DNA from: Dimargaris cristalligena
Lineage: Eukaryota; Kickxellomycota; Dimargaritomycetes; Dimargaritales; Dimargaritaceae
Reading direction: 5' to 3'
NCBI GenBank assembly: GCA_027576995.1
Contig: JANBQC010000101.1
Span: 1-59,553, forward strand
DNA length: 59,553 bases
Shown here: positions 1 through 12,200 of the stretch, piece by piece
Layout of the letters: every line of letters begins with the position of its first letter
Numbering within the stretch: the first letter of the stretch is position 1
The notes under the pieces: generated by a model
Seen by the model: the letters and a program-made list of their open reading frames with translations, nothing else
Told to the model about the DNA's origin: nothing
The model's database searches: none
Position numbers and translations under genes: made by a program

Positions 1-77
1 GATGTTCTTCATCTTTTCTAAACTAAAAATAGTTTGGCCGGGATATGCTATTAGGGATTAAGCAGGCCCGGCCACAA
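1..77. repeat. 77-bp terminal inverted repeat, left copy
   Basis: Bases 1-77 are the exact reverse complement of 59477-59553, and identity stops abruptly at base 78 (A here, C in the other copy). Seventy-seven is also a common final k-mer size in de Bruijn assemblers, so the simplest reading is that both scaffold ends enter the same repeat node in opposite orientations. A real terminal repeat of a linear element is less likely given the housekeeping genes in between. Confidence 0.95.
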
Positions 78-766
78 AAATGTCCAATTCCGACCTTATT
101 TCTACTAATTCGGCCAATGGCCCTACTTATATTGGTCGGGGGACTTCCCCTTTGACACTGGGTGCCCTGAAAATTAATTTATGGTCCCCAGCGGTGTCAC
201 CAGGCCTAGCAACGTAAGGTCGGGACCCAGCGACAATACACGCACTTGAATCACTTAAAAGTAATCTATAGCTAGGCTGAGCTTCACCCGCATCATATTT
301 TTAGGGTTATGATATGGGAGGGGTGACACAATTAGTGAATCTAGGAGTAGAATGGTGATTGTGAGGAATAACATTTCAGAACGACATCACCAAAATGAAA
401 GTGTGGCATCTGGCGGAGGCATGGGCTGGAATCCTTAGTACCACAGACCCCCTTACAGTTGGCTTGGCTTGAAAACTAGCAGTAGTTAGTTAATACGGCA
501 GAAACCCCATTCTCCCACTATAATCTTTAATTCAAAGTGAAGGACCGAAACTAAGAAAATATACACTTATGGGAGAAGAGTTGTATTTAGGTTTTATTTT
601 ATTGATATCCCCCTATGAGTCAAACATGGCCCATTTTGAGACTGAATGAAGTGAAGGGGAATAAACGGCAATACATTAGACCATGTTATACCTCAATCGG
701 GAAACCATGTTTGTGTGGATGAAACGGATGGGAGGATTGGGGACTGTGTTGTGCTAACGACTAGTA
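78..766. other. intergenic, no gene seen
   Basis: No open frame with recognisable coding character is present on either strand. The stretch probably includes the 3' flank of the minus-strand GST gene that ends at 767. Confidence 0.6.
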
Positions 767-1420
767 TTAGTAAGCGGCTTGGCGCACTGCGGCCCGCTCT
801 TGGTAGCGCTTGAAGGCGGGGTCCTGCTCTAGAGTGGCCTGGAACTTACGTAGACCCTCGCCTACGTGCTCCTCCAGGGTGTCCTTGTAAATGGGCATTT
901 TAGCCAGGAGCTCGAGGGACAGGTACGCCGCAATATCGGCTAGGGTAGTCTTATTACCCACGTAGTGACCGGTCCCGTTGCGGAGTAGCAGTTCGTCGTG
1001 CTTCTTCAACAGGTGGGTAGCCGCTACGCCAAGTTTCTTGAAAGCAGCCGCCTTGTCTTCCTCGGTCGGGGAATAGTACTCGGCGCTGATCAAGAGTTCC
1101 ATCACATCCTTCCACTGGCCGAGCACCGCATCCTGCTGGGCGTTGGTCTTCAAATCAGCTGGGCTCGTCCCGTACAGGCCGTAACGGGCAGCCACGTAGC
1201 GTTGGATGGCGTCGGAGTCGGTCAGTACAAACGACGGTTCGGTGGAGTCGGATTCATACTCCTTGAGCACGGGCAGAGTGCCGTAGGGGGTCTGGCTCTT
1301 TTCAGCAGGCCAGTTGGTTGGGTAGATTGACTTGTACTCGATGTCGCCGTAGTCCAGAATAGCGCGGACCGGTTCGGCACGGTAGGTGATTGGGAAGTAC
1401 AGGATTTCGAAGCGAGTCAT
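767..1420 (-). CDS. glutathione S-transferase, sigma-like
   Basis: Single-exon gene of 217 codons. The start at 1420 gives the N-terminus MTRFEILYFPITYRAEPVRA, which matches the thioredoxin-fold beginning of sigma-class or prostaglandin-D-synthase-like GSTs, with Tyr8 in the place of the catalytic tyrosine. The segment TPYGTLPVLKEY and the following SDAIQRYVAARYGLYG fit the glutathione-binding part. The all-helical C-terminal domain follows, including HYVGNKTTLADIAAY, the usual N-capping box region. Length is typical for the class. The open frame runs 59 codons further upstream to 1597, but that part has no GST character and overlaps a TATA element, so it was not used. Predicted role: cytosolic glutathione conjugation or peroxide/electrophile detoxification. 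The substrate cannot be inferred. Confidence 0.9.
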   Translation of the reverse strand: MTRFEILYFPITYRAEPVRAILDYGDIEYKSIYPTNWPAEKSQTPYGTLPVLKEYESDSTEPSFVLTDSDAIQRYVAARYGLYGTSPADLKTNAQQDAVLGQWKDVMELLISAEYYSPTEEDKAAAFKKLGVAATHLLKKHDELLLRNGTGHYVGNKTTLADIAAYLSLELLAKMPIYKDTLEEHVGEGLRKFQATLEQDPAFKRYQERAAVRQAAY

Positions 1421-1556
1421 GGCAGATAACGACGGGTTGATTGGGCAGATGAAGGGAGTGGTACGGCTGAGGAAAGGCAACGCAGAGAGTGAGTTAATAA
1501 GACAGGCAATGAAAGTAATGATTGATGATCCACTTAGAAGGCGAGGCGGGTGGCCC

Positions 1557-1564
1557 TTTTTATA
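1557..1564 (-). promoter_or_regulatory. TATA box of the GST gene
   Basis: On the minus strand this reads TATAAAAA, 137 bases upstream of the chosen start codon at 1420. It supports the shorter start, because the longer ORF would begin upstream of the box. Confidence 0.5.
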
Positions 1565-4500
1565 ATGAACAGTGAGCCAATGGGCCTGGCCACGCAAAGG
1601 GGAATAGGACGGTTGAGGGATAATTGAGGCCCCTTCGCGTTAGACTGCGACCTACCCACGCCAATCAGCCAAGACGGCCAACTCCACTTGGGTCATACGG
1701 TTGGCCTGGCCCAAAATAGTCTGCAGCAATATATCAGGGATGGACAGTTTCGGTAAGCCGATGGGAAAGCCCTATTAGCTATTAGTCAGCCAACCGGTGG
1801 ATTAACCCGTCTGAATTATTCACATTGCGTACGTGGGCGGACTGTTCCATCGCGCATCGACCGCAGTTTATTTAATTTAGGGAATCAGCCCCTCAAAGCA
1901 AGGTGAGGCTCGTCTACTATATAGAACATACATTTATCGGCAATATTTTCCCACAGGCTATAATACTGGTAAATCCCGTTTGGGAGGCAAATGATTAGAA
2001 CCTCGCCTCCCCACTAATATCGTCTTCAATTACCGCAACAGATGGTTATCCTTTTGGGACTTGGGAAATTGTCATGTATCGTGAATAGCTGGTGGAAACC
2101 CCTATTTGGACTTGATTAGCGAGTCCCAATATCCTCTATAGTACTTTAGTGTCGATGGACAGATGAGTGCCTTGGCCTCATAGTATATCGCGTAGGGTCG
2201 ACCCTCAATCTGTAGTTCAACCCCGGGCCGCGTTTCCGCTGTATATAGAAGAGGACACCTTCATTTGTCAGCCTTACCAGTTCAATTCAGTTGCCAAGTC
2301 AGAGAATGCGCTGTGGTTAAACCTGTTGGTAATGGGAAATAGGCCATCAGCTAATCGAATTCCAGCACGCAGTAGGGCTGATTATGTTCAAGTTTAAAGG
2401 CATCCAAACCATTCAGTATTGGAGTGTAATCATGCATGACCATGTTCAACCCAAGGATAACCAAATGTACACCTTTAGCTACTGCGCTAACAGTTTAAAC
2501 GCACTAACTCTATACCTGCCCATGTACTTATGTGGACATGCTATTTTGTACAGTGCAGATAAATACTCAGAGAGTGAAGTTATTGGAGAGCTAGGTAATG
2601 GAAGCTTCAGGGACTTTACATTGCTGGAAACAAATATGGCGGTATGTATGGTATGTCTGATGGCTTCGACCATAACATGCTACAAACATGTTAGATATGG
2701 GTGGAATTCAGTGTAGCTGTATAAGGTTTTGGATGATATGTGTACGGGCAAATATATGAGAGATCCATTATTAACCAGTGGCTTTTGCCTCATCCAACGG
2801 ATTTATTGTTATACAGCCAGGTTGAACCTTTCCCATATCGTAAGATTTGTAGGTGAATGAGCGGTCATGGAAGGGGCCTTCCTAATATATCAACTGAAGA
2901 ACGACGGAAGGTCCATTCTGGGACCATATGTGGCAATATAGTTATAACCGCGTTAAATTCTGCTAAGACCACGGGCGGGGGAAATGTACCAATAAGGGGG
3001 AATGAAGTAAGACAATAATAGAGGGAGGTGAGGGGGAGGCTCGCTGTAAAGCAATAGTGACCTCAGAGTAAGTCTTACTTAATAAATGCCATTATATCAT
3101 CGAAAATGATAAATGGGGACATTCCTATGTGCATTCCGTATCCAGACATGGGCCAAATACACTCACTCCATTAGCACTACTATTATGGCTTTGCTATTAG
3201 GACCAAAACGGCAAGGATTCGAATAGCAAAACATTCAGTTGTGTAAAGTACATTCAAGCTATATACCTATTTTTGAGGATCTTATATCGTCTTCTCCGGC
3301 AACACCTGTTATAAACTGGCAAATACTGGGGGTGGGGGTCAGACCAGCGCAGACCTAATCTGCCTTAATATAATTTGAGTTGTAGGGTCACCTTGAGTGA
3401 TTTAAATCCGACTTTTATTATCCTACGTTGGCTTAGCTGTAGTCGGTCGGTTTCAATGAACATTCCAGGAACGCCGGTTACTACGGATATCCCTGTTGGA
3501 TATATTTATGATCGTCATTAGTAGTGGTTAACTCGAATATAATGCACGGTGCTGCCTTCTAGTACAGTTGGTCGCTTGCATGAATTACATTTAACCAGCT
3601 CTAATCATCCGTAGACGATGTTGTTCATTCGGCTGATTTGCAGTCTCCCTGCCTTGTCTATAGCTCTCGGATATTTGGCCTCTATTGAATGGAAACGGTC
3701 TCGGGGGGGGGGTGTTCTTAATGTCGGCGTTGAACGATAGTAGCGCCGATGGTCTATATATTATTTTTGTTTTTAGCCATGTCGTATCCTCTCTTACGGC
3801 TTAATTCCCGCCCTATTTATGCACATTTGTATACCTTCACTTTGCTGTCGGATGAAGCCAGCTCACAAGTCTGGAAACAACTTATACTGATGGCCTTTGG
3901 GTTCTAGTGAGGAATCTCTTAGCCAGCAGAGCAATCGGCCGAGGAAAGACGACGAGAGAAGGGGGGCGAAACATGCCCATAACAACAATGATTTAATAAT
4001 AAAAGGTTCAATATAAAAACACCCGCTAGTTATATGTCCGGGGGAATGTCAAGTAAGCCCCATCCATCACCACCCCACCACATACGGGGGGATATGGGTG
4101 GTGTGAAATGGAATTGCCGCATTCGGGGGCCACTACTACCCACACACCATTCACCTCTCCCCAACACTACTATATACTATAAGGGGGTGGTGGGCTATGG
4201 GAAAAACATTGCAGATTCCCAGCTTGCCGTTCCTTGCAATAACAAACCCCGAATATATCACAAGCAACGGCCATTTGACATTTCTTACCAGACGTACTAC
4301 TTCCTACTTTTTTAAATTTATTTTTTCTGAGCACATATTCCTCATCCCATTCCGGTGAACTTCAGTAGAGGCGGCTTTATTCTAGCTCCATTTTACCAGC
4401 GTCTACACATTACAATTGGCCGAATCCAGAAACACACCTCTTTCCATAACTGGTTGATTATTGTTGAATGCCCCCGACGTCCCAATTGCCGTTGGTTTAA

Positions 4501-4893
4501 TATCGCTGACCAAGGCGCCCATCCCCACCCCATTCATTACCTGCCCACTTCAATCGGCTTCGTGTTGGTCGACTAGGCCGCCCTAATTCCCTCTACTCAC
4601 CGCCTCATCTCCCCGAGTCCGCATGCGCCGATGCAACTAAACCAAATTACCGTCGACCGTGCCCACTACGCGGCTCGAGCGCAAGTAGGTTTATCAACAT
4701 TTTGCTATATCCGTCGATACTCTCTCCCCCCCCACCCCCGGGCATTTCCACGAACTGCTCTACCATTATAAGTTTGCGAACGTCTCTACTGCAGTATATT
4801 ATAGACTGGCATTGCGCTTATATCAGAAAAATACTTAATACCACCAAACCCCTCTTTTTATCCCACACTTGCAAACCTCTACAGTATAGTGCC
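1565..4893. other. 3.3-kb gene-poor spacer with one MITE
   Basis: Apart from the 144-bp element at 2695-2838, only short open frames of low coding character occur here (for example 2384-2716 and 4034-4315). None resembles a known protein and none shows credible splice continuation. The last 200 bases are the promoter and leader of the CNOT11-like gene; a TATTATA-like element lies near 4795. Confidence 0.5.
2695..2838 (-). mobile_element. 144-bp MITE-like element, copy 1
   Basis: Starts ATATGGGTGGAATTCAG and ends CTTTCCCATAT, giving an imperfect inverted repeat of about 30 bp (ATATGGG..GAA.TTCA....GCTGTATAA). The interior contains the shared block TGGATGAGGC and GCCACTGGTTAA (in reverse complement). 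Exactly 144 bp, the same as the copies at 51838-51981 and 54066-54209, and in the opposite orientation to them. There is no coding capacity, so it would be non-autonomous. No clear target-site duplication was seen. Confidence 0.75.
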
Positions 4894-6247
4894 ATGACTT
4901 TCCAGTTGGAAAGTAGTACGGACGGCATTTACAATGAGCTGCCGGGAATTGAACTGGCCTTCAATAAGGCACTCGAAGAACTGGCACAACATTTCCCGAG
5001 CACTAAGGCGACTCCACACGAGTCCGCCGGGTCCCCGGTATCTCAGCTATGTGAATTACAGTTATGGATTGATAACGCTGCGCAGGGTCCGCTAAATTTT
5101 AAGCGATGTGAGGTATGTAGTTGGCACCTGGTTTGGAGAAGGGGTTGGATGTTACATTCTTATAACCCATTCACTTGATTGTACTCGGTTAGCGCGGGGC
5201 AAATAGGACTGTAGTAAGTGTTGTCTATTTATGATTTTCCAAAAGGCAACGCAAGTTCGTTTGGCTCGTTCTAATTGTATTTTCTATTTGGATTCCAAAC
5301 CCTCTGGTCGGAATTTGGTCTGCTCTATATTTGGTATCTAGTTTATCGAAACGGCACTTAATAGGGACATGTCGCTGCTGGATCAGCTTGAAATCACTCC
5401 CGAGAAATTCCAAGACATCCTAACTAACAACTCCCGATTGGTCAAGGATACGCTACAGCCATGGTCGGCGTCCATAAACTTCATCCTGTAAGTATGTATT
5501 AGGCATCCCTTTGATATTCGTGGAAACGATAATCACAAGTTCGTCGCGAACCAAGTCTCCCTTCCCTGCATATATATATATATATATAATACACCTGTGG
5601 AAGATGCGAATCGGTATTATAGGACGTTATTAACTAAAATATTCTGAAATCTACCTATGGCTTGACTGCATCCCGGGTTTACCTTGAATGGTCTTACTCC
5701 TTTTGGCTCGGTGACCTACGCACTCGACAGTTACGTTGAAGTCATTTTGATCATGCCCATCAACTTGGACATTATTGAAATTATGACCTGGCTCGTGGAG
5801 CATCGGAAACTCGAGGATGAACATCTCCGGATTTTTATTACTCACTGCATTGCCTATTGCGGTAGGCTCACTGACCGGGACAGTCAAACCCGCCAAGTGA
5901 AAATTGTAAGTAAATATAGAGTGATACGTTGTCCACGCGCACATACATATATACATAAATAGAAGCACCCATCATTAGTATAATTTTGTTAAATCCTTTA
6001 GATTTCCACAAAAACTAACTCTGTTATACACACTGTACTCATTTATTTAATCTAACCCATTCACCTCAATTTATTTACTCTATAGATTAGTCTCTTTATC
6101 CAACGACTACTTAACGCAGGGGCCATCCGGGAGGAAGATTATTTCGCTGAACTCAGCTCGTTCTGCGTGGAGTACGCCCGTGTTAAAGAGGCCACCGTTT
6201 TGTTCCGACGATTATTGGAATGGGAACAAACCCAACGAACCTCGTAA
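4894..6247 (+). CDS. CCR4-NOT subunit CNOT11-like protein
   Basis: Four exons: 4894-5112, 5342-5487, 5731-5905 and 6086-6247, giving 233 residues with all phases consistent. The spliced product matches the conserved C-terminal domain of CNOT11 (DUF2363). PLNFKRCEFIETALNRDMSL and LDQLEITPEKFQDILTNN parallel the human 'SPQQ.QLL.ELEKDP...GLTPAKLPDLVENN' region. IFITHCIAYCGRLTDRDSQT and SSFCVEYARVKEATVLFRRL parallel '[20 protein letters not shown]' and '[20 protein letters not shown]'. In animals CNOT11 binds CNOT10 and docks on the CNOT1 N-terminus of the deadenylase complex. Human CNOT11 is about 510 residues, so this copy is essentially the C-terminal domain alone. The open frame extends upstream to 4702 but looks like a leader. 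Budding yeast lacks this subunit. Function is inferred from family resemblance. Confidence 0.85.
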
Positions 6248-7383
6248 CTGTTGGCTTGCTGTTGTTTGCCCAGGTAAAGGGAAGAAAGAGGGAATGGTCG
6301 AATGCCTCACCCCATTTCCTCTACTACTCTAATTTCGGGCTGGATTACCTTTGGATGCCTATTCTAAACGAACTCCCCATCCTTTCACCTACATAACCAC
6401 CCCCCCCCCTTGGCGCCTTCCTATTACTTACCCCGATTCATGAGAGATGCGGCCATCACCTTTTCTATAGCAACCTATTTGGTTTCGCTTCGCATATACA
6501 TACATACCTCCTCCGGCAATTATTTCCTTTAATTGGTTTAATACGTTCAAGTTTAATATTTTCTGGTGTATATTTTTGTCCTGTAATTCCGTGTAATTTT
6601 TTTAAATAAACCGATGAGATTTACAAACCTTACGAATAATATTTGGCTAGCATTCCTCGCTCTGCACTTTTCCAATCAGCCGAGTGTAGTCCTCCTCCTC
6701 CCTCTACACTACAGTGTAAGTTGGCTGTAAATAAGCAGTGATAATATACCCTACAAGCAAATAAATATGCCCCCATTGTGGATCCCGTTCCATAGTAACT
6801 GTAGATGTAAGATAGGCTTTATAAACAATTAGCAAATTTTAACAGTGTAATGTTATACAAGTGAAATGGGGGAGGGCAAACATGGTTACGAATAAAAATG
6901 CCAGTATGTGTGACATTTTCGTTATCCGGATGGAAACGCGAAAAGGGAACTAGGAGATGATGATAGGGCGGGGATGGAGAAGGCTCGGAAAATCCGAGAA
7001 ATAGGGGTCCGTTGGTCGGGAGTAGGAAAATGTTAAAATTAACCCAGTTAGATTTACAAAAGAAACTAAAAACGTGATAAATAAATAGCCCCGGTTAAAC
7101 CAAAGCCAGGTGTAACCAGTGGGAACTTATTTCCGAAAAATGAAGATAGTTGAGGGGTTGGCAACCGAACTGGAAGGGTCGTAAAAGTATACAAAAATTG
7201 GCGAAGTTCAACGGCGGCGTTGAGTTACGAGCAATAGAAATTAGGGGTTAGGACCAAGAGAGGGTTCTAGGGGATGTTGATTGAGGCGAGTTGGTGAAAC
7301 GAGGGAAGTAAGAAAAAGCAAAAGCAACGGGGACTACTACACTCTCCCCCGCCTCTACCTCACGGGGAAGATCCCCCATATTT
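6248..7383. other. convergent intergenic region
   Basis: Lies between the convergent CNOT11-like (+) and bHLH (-) genes. It is AT-rich with several AATAAA-like hexamers (for example near 6604 and 6760), consistent with 3' ends of both transcripts. No gene was seen. Confidence 0.5.
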
Positions 7384-9220
7384 TTAGGACATTCGCTTGA
7401 GAGCAAGCTCGTGCCGAAGGGTGGCCAACAGCTCCCGCTTCTGAACGGCCTCCTGCTGCCGACGCCGCAGATAATCAACCGAATCCCGAAGAAGAATAGC
7501 CTTACTCATTTTGGAGGGCATATTCTCCTGTTTACCAAGGTACACGAACTCCTTAAGACTATCATAGTAGTTGCTGATGAGGTTGCGCCGGCGCTGTTCA
7601 GAGCGGATATGGTTGTTCCGCTTTTGCTCATCGGTCAACAGGGCACGGGCGGGCTTTTTAGCGCTCTTCCCGTTCGAACGACCAGATGGGGTGGTCATGG
7701 ATTTAGGGCTACCTCCATTAACTCCCGCGGAGACGGGGGTGGCCAGCAAAGGCTGGGGACTTCCGTTGGTATCATCCCCCGACTCGCCGCTACCACTACT
7801 TTGAATGGCCGGTGATACGGCCACCAGAGAACCGTCGGATTGCAGGTAGGGGGAATCCATAAGCCCCTCGCCAGTTGGTCGACCCAGCGATACCCGGAGT
7901 GAGGTTTTGCGCTTGGGGTTCCGTTCGCGATCGGACATGGAGCGGGGCCCTTTGCGCTTCCCGGAGCTATCCGGAAGGGGAGAGTCGGGCCGCAGACCAG
8001 CGTCAGCGACCGTCGAATCGTGGGAGGACCCCATGTGGCGCATGGCGGTGGGAAGAGCATATCCGCCGGGGGCAGTGGTGCTCGATGTCCCATAGAGGTC
8101 GCTCAGGCTAGGGTGAGTGGCCAGGGGGTTGGTCGCGCCATGAACCGCCCCGAACATATGCATAGTTGGGCTAGGGAGGTTACCCAGACTATGCGATACC
8201 CGATGATGGTGGTGGGCAGACAGGTCAAAATTGAGGTTCGGCATGAGGTTACCAAAAAGATTTGCAGCCGGATAGTTCGGAGTAGGTGGTAAGAATCCAG
8301 TGTGATGAGTGCCCTGACTGAGAGAAAGGCCGCCAAGATTGGCAAGTTGGGGCGGGGTCTCGAGGGGGAAACTTCCCGAGGATTGGGTGAGGGTGTCTTC
8401 CTTAAGCTCCTTGGACAAGACGCTCGAGGCGAAGGTGGTGTCGAATTGGGAAATGTCTAGGGGCGATATCGTATCGAAGATATTAAGCTGGTCGCTGGTA
8501 TCAAAGTTGTCCAGAAATTCGGATAGGAAATGTTCGTCATTGGTGTTAAAAAGATTGAATCCGTTGTCGAAGGAGTCGGGCTCTAGGTCAGCCGGGGCCT
8601 GTGGGGGCAGTGGTTTAGACTGGTCCTTGATTTGTTCGGCCACTGGTGGAGAAAACCGATACATAAATGACGGAATGGGAAAGAATGGCAAGCGGCGATG
8701 TCAAAAAAGATGGGAGTTAGGTGGGGGTCGATCATGAAGATTACTATTTGTGGAAACAGACATAGATCACAAGGTCCTGAATTTTCAATGGAAATGGGTA
8801 TCCGCACTATATGATAGCGAAAGATGCTACATCAACTCAGTTCGAAATTGCCGTTATGGCCTGGGTCGTAATTGGGACCCAGACAAGTCCGAACTTAGAG
8901 TGGGGGGGGGTCTGGTATCTCTAATAACCTAATCAAGGCCAAAAACCTCCAATTGTCCGGGTATATACACAGGTATGCTAAAAGCAAGAGAGAGGCTTAC
9001 CTAGAAGTTCATTATAGTTGACTTTGGGCTGGGCGGTCGGTCCCGAGGAACTTAAGAGGGAAGTGTATATCTCGGACTGGGGCGGCTGGATGGCATTAAG
9101 GGATTCGCCCCAAGTTTGGAACGAACCGCCCAGATCAATGTTGGGGATGGCTAGGGATGCGAAGGCGGACATGGTGGTACTGAAGGAAAACAACGAGGGC
9201 CTTGGGTGGGAAGGGTCCAT
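7384..9220 (-). CDS. bHLH transcription factor
   Basis: Two exons on the minus strand, 9220-9001 and 8642-7384, give 492 residues. The donor reads TCTAG|GTAAGC and the acceptor CCACCAG|TGGCC, and the phases agree (one base plus two bases make a Val codon). The C-terminal 85 residues form a basic helix-loop-helix domain (about 411-475). The basic region KRNNHIRSEQRRRNLI has the His-Glu-Arg triad (H, E at +4, R at +8) expected for CACGTG-type E-boxes, and SKAILLRDSVDYLRRRQQE forms helix 2. A short heptad-like tail follows. The first 400 residues are low complexity (Ser, Pro, Asn) with acidic patches such as NDEHFLSEFLDNFD that could activate. A second start at 9172 is possible. It may be an Ino4-, Mlx- or SREBP-type regulator; the exact subfamily cannot be fixed from sequence alone. 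Confidence 0.88.
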
Positions 9221-9268
9221 ACAACTTTCCAGTCGGGGAAAAGAGGCGCTCGCTGGACAGGCAGAATG

Positions 9269-9276
9269 CTTTATAG
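9269..9276 (-). promoter_or_regulatory. TATA-like element of the bHLH gene
   Basis: Reads CTATAAAG on the minus strand, about 50 bases upstream of the ATG at 9220. The short distance implies a short leader, or use of the second ATG at 9172. Confidence 0.4.
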
Positions 9277-12200
9277 TGTGTGAAAAGGCCGAGAGGTGAG
9301 GCTGGCCTTCTTGTAAACTAGACAGATTGTGGTAGTGGAAGAATTGACCGAGGCGGTAAGGAGACGGGTAAAATAAATAGGCTTGATAATATAGAGAAGT
9401 TGAGGGGATATACACGCTAAAGTGCTGTTACGGCACTCCGAGTTAGGTTGTCAGAAGAGGAGGTGTGAGAGAGGAAGGCTGAAAGAAAACTAGAGAAGTG
9501 AAGGGAGAACCGGGGCAAAATAGCTAGGGACCAACAAGAGCAAAGAGAGAAAGACAATGAGTCGACATTAGAAGAAAGAGAGAGGGAAAAGGAAAGTAGT
9601 GCGGCTGTAACAATAGCAAAGTGACACTTGGCTCGGTGGGGGAGTGAATAAGAAGTAGGAAAGGTATTTCACTCGGTAAGGGGCACGGGATTAAATAACA
9701 ACCACAGAAGCAGCCACACAGAACAGGATAGATAGGTGGTCTAAATAAAAGATACAATAGAGAAGACGGCTAGGGGGGAAAGGAAGGGGGGGCTTATATA
9801 TATATATATATATATATATACGCAGAAGTAATGGAGGGTATATATGCGCATTTACTCTGTCATCAAATAAAATATTGTGGCAGCGGAATATAGAAGGAGG
9901 GGTCTTTCTCACACTACCCACCACGGCAGCAGGGATATTATTAGTAGTATTAGGGTGGTGTAGTAAGTAGTAGTATAATAAATAATACCCCAGACACACC
10001 CCACCTACTCTATACCTCTCTTTCAAGTATAAAATAGTACCAGCAAACCTTGGCCTCAACGTCCCGTATGACCGGCTACCATTCCGGGACAGCAGACGCA
10101 AAAATGGCCCAGTGACGACCCTGCGAATCCACCCTCCCCAGCCAATCGCCGATGACCTCCGCTACCATTGGTGTACTGCTCCAGCAAAACCCCCCGCGCG
10201 TCTGGGCAGCAACGGTGGGGAAAAAAGACTTCGAGCCTATTTGGTCCATTCTTGCTTAATTATTGGGTGCCTTCTTCTTGGCTGCGACATTGTGGATTAT
10301 TGCTCCTCTACTCCATGACGGAAGCCAAAACTGCTCCATCCAGAGTCCTTCTCTAAATGTGTGGCACCTTCCGCCACTGCCAGACCCAACCTGCGTCCCC
10401 CTTTGGCCCAAACTGAAATGCCACTAATGATTTTTGGATTATTAGAGGGGAGGGGCGACTTTACAAGCTATAAGCAAACAAGAGGAGGGAAGAGAAGCGA
10501 AGAGGGATATAGGTACCCCCCTTCTCCCCTTATGGATTCATGAGCTCTCTAAATAAATCATGGCAAGGACCCCGAACTTGCCCTTTCTGACAGCAGGCTC
10601 CTAAATACGGACTCAGCCTGGTTGCACCGGCAATACTTCCAATACTCCACCATTCCCCCGTCTTTGCCTGGGGCTTCCTCTCCTGCCCTCGTGCAGCCCA
10701 GAAACTAACCATACATTACAGTTTATAGTTACCGGGACTTATACCGACATTGAACCTCCGCGACCGGTTCGGCCTTGAGAACCCCTTACCTCCCTTCCCA
10801 CTTGCATTAGAATGGCACTGAGTAATCAACCCCGCTGTACCCCCCCCCCGCGCGGGCGGGCCAAATAATTTAATTGCCCTGCAATCCAGCTCACCCCCCC
10901 TCCCCTCATTTAATAGTAGGAATTGAGCGGACTGTATTTGGAATATCTGAGCCAGCCTCCAACCCTCCTAATCCATGGCCGGCCCAGTTCAGTACTGACT
11001 AAGCAAACTAGTCGCCGATACAGTTAAATGACTTCTCTACATATAGGCTGGGCGTTATTTACTGGCCATCGTACCTATAGACGAGATGGTCCCAAATTAG
11101 GGCAACGGGCCTTATAAGTGACCAAGTAAGAATAAGACCAAGAACCCCGCCAGCCCCAAAACCCATGGGAGAGAGGCGGGCTGTGGATGGACAAATTAAA
11201 CCAGGGAAGATCCATGCCACCCAACCGCCGATGCACCAGTCAGCCGACCTTTACCATCATGACCCAATGCACTCACGCGCCTCAAACCAACCGCCGATGG
11301 GGACAGAGAAAGCTGCTCGTTAAATAAAGCCTCCCCACTACCCCGGGAACTATACGGTGGTGGTAATGTGTATGGGAGTGTGGGTGGTAGTGGTGGTGGT
11401 TGGTCTATTGCGTATTGACGGCTAAATACACCCCGAAATAAACCCCTCTTCCGCCCCTAACGAAGAGGGGACCCGTGGGTTCGAAGAACGTTGGATTTCG
11501 TGGCGCTAGTGGTGGTGCTGGAGGTGGTAGATATGGGGATGCGCGCCCACATAAAGAGAGACCGGGAACGGGGGGACTGCTCAGCAGTATTCAGGGGCAC
11601 ATGGATCATCCGTAGTATTTTATTTTACATCAGGGGAGAGCCTGGTTTACACCATGATTGGACTACTACCCTTTATAGGTCACCATTCCGGAGACCTCTC
11701 CTGTCTTTACCCCCCCCCCCAAAGTTGTGTATCCTCTTCTCATCTCTAAACTAATTGGTACGCTTACCCACCACCCCTCCAGCTGTGGCAACCTATAGTC
11801 TAGCCCATTGCGACGTTTGCTAGAAGAAACATGGCGGTGTAGTGTGGCTGGCCATAGGCGAGGGAGGAGGCCCGATGCCATCTCATTCGCTAATTTGCGA
11901 CGACACCCCCGCTGGTTCAAGACACGATATCCAATATGAGCCCCCCTCAACCTCCATTGGTTCGGAGGGTAGATGTTTAGGTGGTGGATGTAATTTGACT
12001 TCAAAATGGCCCAAGTCGTAAGGGGAAGGTGACTACGTTAAGTAGACAGCGTGACCTCTCTATCTCTCCCGCCATTCTAAGCCAGAAGTCTATCCAACCA
12101 ACGCAACCCGGTCATCATCGACAAGTAACCAGGAGGCCCAAACGCGGGGACTGTTTATTGTGCTATTGTATTTTATTTTCTAAAGAGTGACAGTAATCTG

